From NCBI GenBank assembly GCA_019843655.1, contig JACDQD010000003.1, forward strand, positions 34,460,224 to 34,524,223: a stretch of 64,000 bases of DNA, written 5' to 3'. The position numbers were made by a program, and so were the translations under genes. A model generated the notes under the pieces. That model did no database searches. It was not told where the DNA came from and saw only the letters and a program-made list of their open reading frames with translations. The stretch comes from Lethocerus indicus (taxonomy: Eukaryota > Arthropoda > Insecta > Hemiptera > Belostomatidae). Of the stretch, positions 46,933-58,900 are shown one piece after another. Position 1 is the first letter of the stretch. Each line of letters starts with the position of its first letter.

Positions 46933-49900
46933 AAATTTACATTATTATAATAACCGTTGCCGGGGCTCGACCGAGTCATCGCGGTCTAATTCTACATTCA
47001 ATTCGGCCCGGTCATTTGTATACTCACCGATGGGAGTACATCTTCCGTCGCTGGTGGTTATCGTGTCCGCAGGACAGATACACATGACCGTCTTCAACGG
47101 AGCCGTATCTTCCACTTTGCATTCCTGGTCGGGGGAGCAGGCGGCCAGCGAACACGGATTTTGGCATTGGCCGTCCATACAGGCCAATTTGGAAGGACAG
47201 TCGGAGTCTCGATGGCACTCGCCCGAAGGCTGCGGTACTCTCGCTCCTGTTTACAAATTCGGAATAATATCGATTTAATATAAAATAATACTAAATGTGT
47301 TTCGCTATATATAACTAATATGTATAAGTATATACACCGTATTGTACCAAAAATAATTTTGTACATAAAACGGGTAGTACAATAATTGGACGACTACATT
47401 GGTGTCCTAGAGAAATGGCTTTTCATAAAGGGTTATTTAACGGATTCATTTGCCGAAGTGCGGATATTATAAATAAGGCCACCGTTCCCAGGACAAGCGG
47501 TACGATATTCGATTAAAGTATATCTTTCTAGGAAACACAAAATAATAAAGTTATCTCGAACACAATGAGGGGCCTATGTAACGAATTAATCGCATCGGAA
47601 GTATCTAATATGGAATAGAGACGGTAGGACTCGCCTATGCACTGGGTGTAGGGGTTTCCGGTGGTCGACGGTGGGCAGGTGCAGGTGGGGAGGTGGTCCC
47701 TGGCTATGCAGACGGAGCCCTCGGGGCAAGTCTGCTGGTGGTGTTCGCAGACGGGCCTGCAGATCCTGTTCAGCCTGTCGCAGGCCTCGTGGTCGGCACA
47801 GTCCTCGTTGTACTGGCAGCCGACGGAGACGCAGGAGACGTGCGGGTCGCCCTGCGTGCCGGCCGGACAGAGGCACTGGCCGACGTGCGGCCCAACAACC
47901 TGGCAGCTGGCTCCGCGTCCGCAAGACTCCGCCACTCCGCCCCCGCTGCACGGCGACACGCATTTACCGGAGATGCACGACTTTTCGTAAGGACAGTCTC
48001 CGTCGATCTTGCATTCGGCTGAAATCAACAAATATCGTATCAATACGACGTTCTCCCATTCTTCGGACGACAAATCTAATTTCTGAAGGGGTAAAAAAAA
48101 ACATATAGCAGTTAGTGGAACTGACGTTTGTAGCAGCGTAGTTGAGGATTGCCGGCCCACGACTGCGGACAAGTGCATATCGGCCTGTGGTTGGTGGCCG
48201 AGCACTGAGCGGCTATTCCACAAGGATTGGTGAATACGCAAGGATCCTGGCATTTCTGGTTTGTGCACGCTTGCGTCAACGAACATTCCGAATCGGATCT
48301 GCATTCGGGAACGGCTAACGACACTGCAACATTCAACAACAACTTCTCAACGAGCGCACACAAGATGAGGGAATAACGGGAAAAAATTAACGACGCCAAA
48401 TGTTACGTTATTGTTATTAAGTTCGCTGTTATTTATAACGGGTGTCGTAAGTCGAGTAAGTCGTTTTCGCTGTAAGACTTTTTTATGTCTCAGCTCGTTT
48501 CGGATTCGTGTTTATTCTAAGAGAGGATGATGAGTCCGGCGGGGTATTAAAGTGCGGATAAGCCCGAGGCTTACCGTACGCCCTGTGCTTTCTCCACTGA
48601 CAGGCGTCGTCGCTCGAGTGTCGAACAAGTACTCGGTAATATCGATCATTGACAGTCGGCTTTCTTCGCAAGAGGTCTGCGCTGAAATTCAGCCATTACC
48701 TGTGTAACAGTTGGTGAAAGGATCACCGGTGAGAGTGGGCGGACAAGTACAGTGGGCCTTCTGTTGGGCCGTCACGCTGCAGAGGGCATTGGTGGCGCAG
48801 GGAGAATTCCGCGGTGAACAGGGGTCAATGGAACATCGCCTGTTGACACATCGATGAGTGGCCGCGGGACAATCGCTGTCCGAAGAGCATTCCGCCTCGC
48901 CGGCAGCACCTGTTACAATCGGAGCCTGTCAGATCGACATATAACATAATGACGCTCGGCTAAAAGTTAAACCGGCTCAATGAACATTATAAGTTAGAAG
49001 GCTAACATTAAAACATAATTTTAAAAAAATGGGTAGGGAATGAAGAATGTGAGGGATGTCGTTAGTGGAGCGATGTCGTGTTATACGGAGCGTGTCCTTT
49101 TTGTCGCCTGAAAACATACAAACACAATTAGGAGTATTAATAGCGGGATAAAGTGAACGGCTCCGGATTGGGGTGGAGTTGGGACGGGCGTACCTTGGGT
49201 GCAGGCGACGTCGGCGTCACCTACGTAACCGGGCAGACATTGGCAAGACATGGTGCGCAGCGGAAGAGTGTCGACGACGGTGCACTGGGCGTTGCGGCCG
49301 CACGGCTCCGTCTCCAGGCAGGGGTTGCGGCACTCGCCGCTGAAACAGGCCAGCTTCGAACTGCAGTCGGCGTCCATCTTGCACTTGGACGGTTCCTCGA
49401 GAGGAGCTGAGTGCATAGAGGCAGTGCATATCAATGAACTGGCCGTGGCCGGTCGGTGGATAGAAGGGTAGTGAAACGTGTGGCGGGGGTTACTTACTGT
49501 GCGTGCACCCGTGTCGAGGGTTGCCGGTGGTTCCGGGCGGACAGCTGCAGACGGGGGAGTGGGGAGCGGAGGGCGTGAAGGTGCACTGGGCTGTTGGGGC
49601 GCAGTGGAGGGTGCAGGCGTACTGGCAGGTCTGGTTGCGGCAGACGTGTCCCCTCGGGCACTGGTCGTCGGCGGTGCATTCCGGGCTGCGGCAATTCGGC
49701 GGCTGACCAGTCAGCCCGTCCATGCAGTAGCACCTGCCCTTGCTCGCACTTCCCATCCACGGCCGGCATATCGCTCCTTCCCCGCAATCCAAATACTTGC
49801 AAGGGTCGACGCACCGCTCGTTCACGCACGCCTCTGACGGAGGGCACTGGCTGTCCGATCTGCAACCGACTGCAAAAAACAAACTACATTCGCAACTGCT

Positions 49901-52900
49901 CGAAGGAACGTCTTGAAGGCACATCGAAACATGTATTACGATGCAGCCCATAATAACCGATATCCTAGAGAAACCTCGAAATATTCTACAATACTCTAAC
50001 GATTATCGAGATAATTAGATCGAATTTTATCGAAAGTTATTCGTTCAATAATTACCCGTAAAAGTTATTATATATCGTTGGTTATTAATTCGATAATTTA
50101 AATAAAATCCGTCTAAGTGGGGGAGCAAACTAATGGCGATGGACAATCGTAAAAGCCGATGAAACGATACGGTTTTTCTCCACTCCCCCTAAAAAGGAAT
50201 TAGATTTTCTTGGGGGATTTCCTTACTGTCGAAGCACTGTGTGTGCGCGTTTCCGACCATGCCGTCCCTACAAGCGCATATCGGTCGGTGCATGTGCACT
50301 TTGCACTCGGCGTTGAAGGCACAAACGCTGGTCGTCGCCGATTGGCACGGGTCCGAGCATTTCCTGTCGATACAGGCCTTGTCGTTTCCGCACTCGTCGT
50401 CGCTGGTGCACTCGTACGTTTCGACTGAAAACAATTAATACAAACAAGAATAAGTTACGGCCGCAGCCTTGTGTCAAGTTTAAACCGGCGAATGCTCAGT
50501 TTAGACGCGAGGGTTTTCTCTCGCCGGGACATAATAACCGAGTTTGTGGTTACCGGCTAGCTGGGGGAGACACTGTAGTTTGGGTTGACCGTAGTATCCC
50601 GGGGGGCAGGAGCAGAGGGCCTGGTGGTTGAGCGGCTGGCAGAGGGCGTTCAGGCCGCAGGAGTCGGGGCCGCAGGGGTCCCTGCACTTCTGGGAGAAAC
50701 AGCCCCTGTCCCTGGGACAGTCTTCGTTGATGACACATTCCGGGTAGATGCAGTTGGCGGCCAAAATGCCCCCAACAACCTGCACCGCCTGGCACTGCCC
50801 GTTTCGACCGCACGGCGACGGCTGGCACGGATCCGGCACTACCGCATCCTCCTCCACTAAAAACAAACGTTACGCTTATGATTTTAAATCCGTTATATTA
50901 TATTTTATATATACGGACTTTAGGCCTTTGCCTTTGCTCTCCAGTGAGACGAGATAGACCTCAGAACCCGATGTTGTCGGGCCCGCTCACCTAAAGCTCA
51001 AATAAACTGTCGCTCTCACTTTCTTCATTCTCTTTTCTCTTCCGTACAACAACATGCAGGGATGAGAATCGTATTTACATTCTCACGTTGATACGAATAT
51101 AACTGTAATGAATAGACTTATTTTTAGGCGGCGCAGCTGTTATCGCAGAAGGTCCCCAGTTCTCAATCGTGGGGCTCAGACCATGAGGTCTGGCGAAGGG
51201 CCGATGAGTCGCGTTACCCCCATGAGGCCCGTAAAAATCTATTGTTAGGAAATGACTAAGAGAAAATGTAACCCCCAGAAACCTTCTATGGTTGTGATGG
51301 CCTGTATAAAAAGAGAAGAAGAAAACACGTTATAGCGGCGAAGGGTGGTATAATTGGGTACCTGGCGGGGGTTTGCATTCGACGAAAGGATCGCCGACGA
51401 GGTGCGGTGGACAGGCGCATATCGGGCTGTGGTTGAGTACTCGGCAGGTGGCTCCGTAACCGCATATGGGCGAACCGGTGGTGCACGGGTCCCGGCACTT
51501 GAGGCTCAGACAGGCCATGCTGGGCAGACAGTCGGAGGCTATGGTGCACTCGGGGCGACACCCGGCACCGTCGGGATCGCCGCTGAACCCGTCCAGGCAT
51601 TCGCAGAGCGCCACCTCGCCACGGCTCGTGCACCGCGTGTTCGGACCGCACGGCCGACCCAGGCACGGGTCACTCGGAACAGCTGCAACCGACATCATAA
51701 GAAAACCCATTAGCAAATAAAAAAAACTGTAAACTTGTTAAAATAATCAGCGGATACGTTCTGAAATCATTATATTTTGTATATCCGTTGGGAAAACACG
51801 ATAATTTGGATTTTCTGCCTCTTCCAACCGATTTAGTCTTTTCCTAGACCGATTTCTCGGTTGCTGGCCGTCGTCTTCACTGCGCTTCCGTTGATAGATT
51901 GGTGAGTCACATAGGCTCATTCGTTACCTGCGGGACGTCGTTACCTGTCGGCTTCGACTTCTCGCCATTGCCAGTAGTATACTATCGATAATGCAAAGGC
52001 AGAGTGCAGGATAGTCGACGGATTGCCCGATTCATTTGACCGACGGAATTCTACCGAAAACGGCGATAAACTGAACCGTGTTTAGCGTAAGATCAAATCG
52101 CGGAATGGAAATGGAAATTTTCCAGATTGATGAGGATAGACCCTCAGATCGCCGTTTGGGATGAAATGTAATTGGGGCGAGTTGAAATTAATTAAAAGGT
52201 TTTGGCTTATTAAGTATTACCTGGCGGGGGTAGAGGGAGGCAGTTTGTGAATGCGTCGCCGGTGAGATCGGGTGGACAGATGCAGATCGGGACGTGATTG
52301 GAAACGGTGCACTGGGCATTGATTCCACAGGTGCCGGGGCACGGGTCCAGGCATTTGTTGTGTATGCAGGCGCGGCTCATAGGACAATCGGAGTTTACCA
52401 GACACTCGGGCCTACAGCCGGTATAAGGGTCGCCGTGGTAGTCGCGCAGGCACGTGCACGACACCTGCTCTCTGTAGATATCGAATCTGCAGTGAGCATT
52501 CGAACCGCACGGTGATGGCTTGCACGGGTCTTTCGGCTCAATCGGAACTTGGGGCTCTGAAAAACATCGTACAAGATTATAATAAATATTTGTTCGCATT
52601 TGCGCATTTCTACGTATCAAATATATAAAGAAAGTCGTATGTACAAGAAAGTGCACGTCGGGCGCATGTTTCGCGTTAAGAAAGCCAACATTTAGAACAT
52701 TTACAACATACAGCATGCCACAAGTACTAAATACCACAAGCATAAGTTTATGTCGTCATGCGAGAGATAATAATTCAAACATTTGCGATAGTAAAAGATA
52801 AAAATATAAGTAAGGATTGTTATCTTACTGGTCGGTAATGGATAACAGTCGGTGAAGGGGTCTCCGGTGTGTCCGACGGGACAGAGACAGTTGGGCGTGT

Positions 52901-55900
52901 GCCTAAAGACGCGGCACTCGGCCCTGAACCCACAGGAGCCGGGACAAGGGTCCCTGCATTTCTGCCCTAGGCAGGCCAAGTTGGACGGGCATTCGCTATT
53001 TGAAATACACTCGGGGCGACAGTTGGGCGGCACACCCCCGTAGCCGGGTTTACAGCTGCACGAAGGCTGACCACCAGGGCCCACCGCGCACTCCGAGTTG
53101 GGTCCGCAATGGCTCCGACTGCACGGGTCGCCTACAGGTTCCCTCGGAGGTTCGACCTCGGCTGTATATAACCAATACCCAGATTAGTTCCTATTCGGGG
53201 ATGGCGGTAGAAAAATCATTTTCGCCGAATAACAAATTCTTACGTATTGGATGGCATCTGGAGAATGGGTCCCCGGTGTAGCGAGTGGGACACGAGCATA
53301 TAGGATTGTGATTTATAACTGTGCATCTAGCCTGGAGACCGCAAGTTCCTGGGCAAGGATCTATACATTTCAAATTGGTGCAAGCCTTGTTGGGAGGGCA
53401 GTCCGAACTGACGACGCATTCCGGCCTGCAGGACGGGGGTACTCCCATGTAAGAGGGCAAACACGAACAGACAGCCTGCCCGTTGACGACTCTGCATTGA
53501 CTGTAAGACCCGCAAGGTGACGGCAAGCAAGGATTACCGGTATCGGCAACTGCAACCCCAATAATAAACAACACACTGGATGAACAAAATCTAACTTACA
53601 TCCGAAAGACAACGAAAAGATTAAATTTAACTCACCTTTAACTGGATTGCAAACGACGAATGGACTTCCGGACATTCCAGGGGGACAAGAACAAATTGGA
53701 ATATGATTTGAAACCTCACACAACGCGTTCTGACCACAGGTACCTGAACATGGGTCCGAACATTTATAACGTATACAGGCTTTGTCGCGGGGGCAATCGT
53801 TGTTGAGCACGCACTCCGGCCTACATCCTGTGTAAGGATCGCCTTGGTACTCGGGCAGGCAGGTACAGACACCGTCGTTGCATTTGGAGTTGGGGCCGCA
53901 CGGCGAGGGGTTGCACGGATCTGTCGGTTCGGCTTCAACGGCTGAAATATGGAATTTCGACTAGAATAAATGGGAACAGACCGACGGACGACAGCGAAAG
54001 GATTTCACTGAGCGAGGGCTTATTTGGCTTACGTTCGGGTGGTTTCGGGTAGCAATTGGTGAACGGATCGCCCGTGTAGCCGTCGGGGCAAGTGCAGACG
54101 GGAGTGTGGTTGACAACGTTGCATTGGGCTCCGGCACCGCACGAGCCCGGACACGGGTCGCGACACTTTTCTCTCATGCACGCCAAATTACTGGCACATT
54201 CCGCGTTGATAGAACATTCCGGCCTACAGTTGGGCGGGCTTCCGACGTAGCCTGTCTGACAGGAGCAGGAAGGATACCCGGACATGGCTCGACAAGAAGA
54301 AAACAAGCCACAGGGGGAAGGCACACAGGGGTCTATATAAGCCGGTTCAGATTCGACAGGCCGTGGAGCTAAAAATACATCAAATGATTAGATGGTAGAA
54401 GGAGACTAGGTTAACACCTTAATAATAATATAAACTAGTCAGGGCTTACGTGGTATGGGCGAACACCTAGTGAACGGGTCACCGGTGAAACCGTGACGAC
54501 AACTACAAATGGGGCTGTGGTTGATGACTTCGCAGCGGGTGTTCTGGCCGCACGTGCCCGGACAAGGGTCCACGCATTTCTGGTTCACGCAGGCCCTGTT
54601 GGGGGCGCACTCGGAACTGACCACGCATTCCGGCCTGCAGCCCGGCGGTGCACCGACGTACGTCGGCAGACAAGAACATATCGCCTGACCGTCCTTGTTC
54701 TTGCACTGACTGTTAGGCCCGCAGGGAGTTGGATTGCACGGGTCTGACGGTTCGGCCACGACAGCTGCGACACCAACAACAGAGTCAATCGGGCGTTAAC
54801 GACGGTGGACAAGGTCACTACAGATTGACTTGATTACGACTAACGGGAGGAATGCAATGTATCTTACGTTCTGCCGGCTGGAGGTTACAGTATCTGAACG
54901 GATCGCCCGTGTATCCGTGTCGGCACGTACACGACGGTAAATGATTGACCACCTGACAGTCTGCGTTCTGGCCGCACGTTCCGGGACACGGATCGTTGCA
55001 CTTGTTCCGAATACAGGCTTTGTTGGGGGCGCAATCGGAATTCAACACGCATTCTGGCCTGCAGCCTTCGTACGGATTTCCGATGTATTCCGGGAGACAT
55101 GAACAGGAACCGGCACCGTTCTGTTCACGACACACCGCGTTCGGACCGCAAGGTGACGGTTGGCACGGTGTCGGCCTCTCTTGTGGTGTCGGTTCGGCTA
55201 GGAGGGGGGCAGAAACAACGACCATAAGTATACGTATTGTACTGACAGGGCGGTGGGTTGGGTTGTTGTCTTAGATAAGCGACTGACTTATTCTTTTCCG
55301 ATAAAAGACTTACATTGTTTCACCGTGCACTGAACGAACGGATCACCCGTGTAACCGACCGAACATACGCACTGTGGCGTATGACTGACTACACGGCACA
55401 CGGCGTTGGTCCCGCAAGTTCCTGGACACGGATCTTTACATTTCTGATTTATACAGGCCAAGTGAGTTGAACACTCGCTGTTGCTGACGCATTCGGGCCT
55501 ACAGTTGGGAGGCGTCCCGACGAAGTCCGGTAGACAGGAGCAAGAGGGACTCTCGCCAGAGAGTTTGCATTGAGAGTTGGGGCCGCAAGGCGATGGAATA
55601 CAGGGATTAACCGGCGGAGCGGGAGGCGTGTCGGCTGGAGAAAATGAAACCGAATATCTGTTAGAATAGTTCGTACAAAGAGAGCGCGTTCCTGCGGAAC
55701 GCTTCAAAGAACAATAGACTGCCTCTTATTTTAGTTATGAGACGAGGGAAAGGTGGATTCCTTACGGATTGGATGGCATCTGACGAAAGGATCACCGGTG
55801 TGGCGCGGTGGACAGCTACATATGGGATTGTGGTTGACCACTTCGCAGCGGGCACCGACGCCGCACGTTCCGGGACATGGGTTCCTACATTTCTGATTGC

Positions 55901-58900
55901 TGCAGGCCTCGTTTCGTCCGCAGTCGGAATTGACGACGCACTCGGGCCTACAAGCGGGCGGCATTCCCTGATAACCGGGTAGACAGGAACAGACCGACTG
56001 ACCGTTGACGTCCCGACACTGACTGTACGGACCGCACGGTGACGGATGGCATGCTTGTTGAACTACTGGGGCTGAAATATTTATCGGTCACGTTTGTATA
56101 AATGATATAATTAAATATCTAATATTGTCCTAGCGTTGATTTTTTATTTTTATGCGTCTATAAATTCGTACAAACCTTCAACCGGTTTGCAGAGTACGAA
56201 TGGATTTCCTTGCATTCCTGGTGGGCAACTGCATATCGGTATATGATTCAGGACTTCACAAATCGCGGCTTCTCCACATGTTCCAGGACACGGGTCCTTG
56301 CATTTGTTTGTGATGCAAGACTTATCGCGTGGACAATCATTGTTCAGTACGCATTCTGGACGGCATCCAGTATAGGGATCTCCTTGATACTCAGGTAGAC
56401 AAGTACACTGGCCTTCATTGCATAACGCGTTTGGACCACACGGAGAGGGTGGCAAGGATCGTTGGGCTCTTCTTGTTTTGCTATAATATTAATTATCCCT
56501 TAGTAAAATTAAGATCGTCCTAAATATGTCAACAAATCGGTGACAGTATTATGACAATAAGTTATATCTTACGTGGTGGTTTAGGATAACAATTGCTGAA
56601 CGGATCTCCAGTGTACCCTTCGGGGCACGTACAGACTGGAGTATGACTGAATACAGTACATTTGGCATTGAACCCACAGGAACCAGGGCATGGGTCGCGG
56701 CACTTTTCTCTTATGCAAGCCAAGTTACTGGAGCATTCTGCATTTATTGCACATTCTGGCCTACAATTAGGAGGCCTGCCCATAAAATTTGGCATACAAG
56801 TACATGCATGGGAGAGTCCAGTCACCTGGCAAACAGAGTGGGGCCCGCAAGGGGATGGCACACAGGGATTAACCGGATGTGCAATAGGACGATCTGGTGC
56901 TGTAAATGTAAATACTCACAGTTACAAAAGTAAAAATAATGTCAACATAATGTCGTACTGTTATAAAAATTATTACCGAAGTGTGATCATTAGCTATCAA
57001 TAGCGCAGCACTAATACTAGAATTACATACGTGGAGGTATGGGCGAACACCTAGTGAACGGGTCACCGGTGAAACCGTGACGACAACTACAAATGGGGCT
57101 GTGGTTGATGACTTCGCAGCGGGTGTTCTGGCCGCACGTGCCCGGACAAGGGTCCACGCATTTCTGGTTCACGCAGGCCCTGTTGGGGCGCACTCGGAAC
57201 TGACCACGCATTCCGGCCTGCAAGCCCAGTGGGTGCACTGACGTACGCCGGCAGACAAGAACATATCGCCTGACCGTCCTTGTTCTTGCACTGACTGTTA
57301 GGCCCGCAGGGAGTTGGATTGCACGGGTCTGACGGTTCGGCCACGACAGCTGCGACACCAACAACAGAGTCAATCGGGCGTTAACGACGGTGGACAAGTC
57401 CACTAGAGATCTACTTGATTACGACTAACGGGAGGAATGCAATGTGTCTTACGTTCTGCCGGCTGGAGGTTACAGTATCTGAACGGATCGCCCGTGTATC
57501 CGTGTCGGCACGTACACGACGGTAAATGATTGACCACCTGACAGTCTGCGTTCTGGCCGCACGTTCCGGGACACGGATCGTTGCACTTGTTCCGAATACA
57601 GGCTTTGTTGGGGGCGCAATCGGAATTCAACACGCATTCTGGCCTGCAGCCTTCGTACGGATTTCCGATGTATTCCGGGAGACATGAACAGGAACCGGCA
57701 CCGTTCTGTTCACGACACACCGCGTTCGGACCGCAAGGTGACGGTTGGCACGGTGTCGGCCTCTCTTGTGGTGTCGGTTCGGCTAGGAGGGGGGCAGAAA
57801 CAACGACCATAAGTATACGTATTGTACTGACAGGGCGGTGGGTTGGGTTGTTGTCTTAGATAAGCGACTGACTTATTCTTTTCCGATAAAAGACTTACAT
57901 TGTTTCACCGTGCACTGAACGAACGGATCACCCGTGTAACCGACCGAACATACGCACTGTGGCGTATGACTGACTACACGGCACACGGCGTTGGTCCCGC
58001 AAGTTCCTGGACACGGATCTTTACATTTCTGATTTATACAGGCCAAGTGAGTTGAACACTCGCTGTTGCTGACGCATTCGGGCCTACAGTTGGGAGGCGT
58101 CCCGACGAAGTCCGGTAGACAGGAGCAAGAGGGACTCTCGCCAGACAGTTTGCATTGAGAGTTGGGGCCGCAAGGCGATGGAATACAGGGATTAACCGGC
58201 GGAGCGGGAGGCGTGTCGGCTGGAGAAAATGAAACCGAATATCTGTTAAAATAGTTCGTACAAAAGAGACGCGCGTTCCTACGGAACGCTTCAAGAGAGC
58301 AATAGACAGCCTCTTATTTTAGTTATGAGACGAGGGAAAGGTGGATTCCTTACGGATTGGATGGCATCTGACGAAAGGATCACCGGTGTGGCGCGGTGGA
58401 CAGCTACATATGGGATTGTGGTTGACCACTTCGCAGCGGGCACCGACGCCGCACGTTCCGGGACATGGGTTCCTACATTTCTGATTGCTGCAGGCCTCGT
58501 TTCGTCCGCAGTCGGAATTGACGACGCACTCGGGCCTACAAGCGGGCGGCATTCCCTGATAACCGGGTAGACAGGAACAGACCGACTGACCGTTGACGTC
58601 CCGACACTGACTGTACGGACCGCACGGTGACGGACGGCATGCTTGTTGAACTACCGGGGCTGAAATCGTATGTGTTACAATGAAGTATGTGACAGTATTT
58701 GTTTCAAATGATTTACCTAATCCCTTAACGTTCATGAAATTCGATGATTATTGTGACTAACTGGTGGTGGAAATGATGTTTCGTCTTTTCGAAATGAGAT
58801 GGTTGTTCTTATTTTTTAACGTTTATTTTTATTGTTTCGTTTTTTTTCTGTGATCTTGCTATTCTAACATACTATCATTTCCATTGCAGATGTAAACATC

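Noticed and set aside
48510..48570. CTGATGAG-like string (GATGATGAGTCC) suggesting a hammerhead ribozyme
   Set aside because: No matching CGAAA core or paired stems follow at the required distance.
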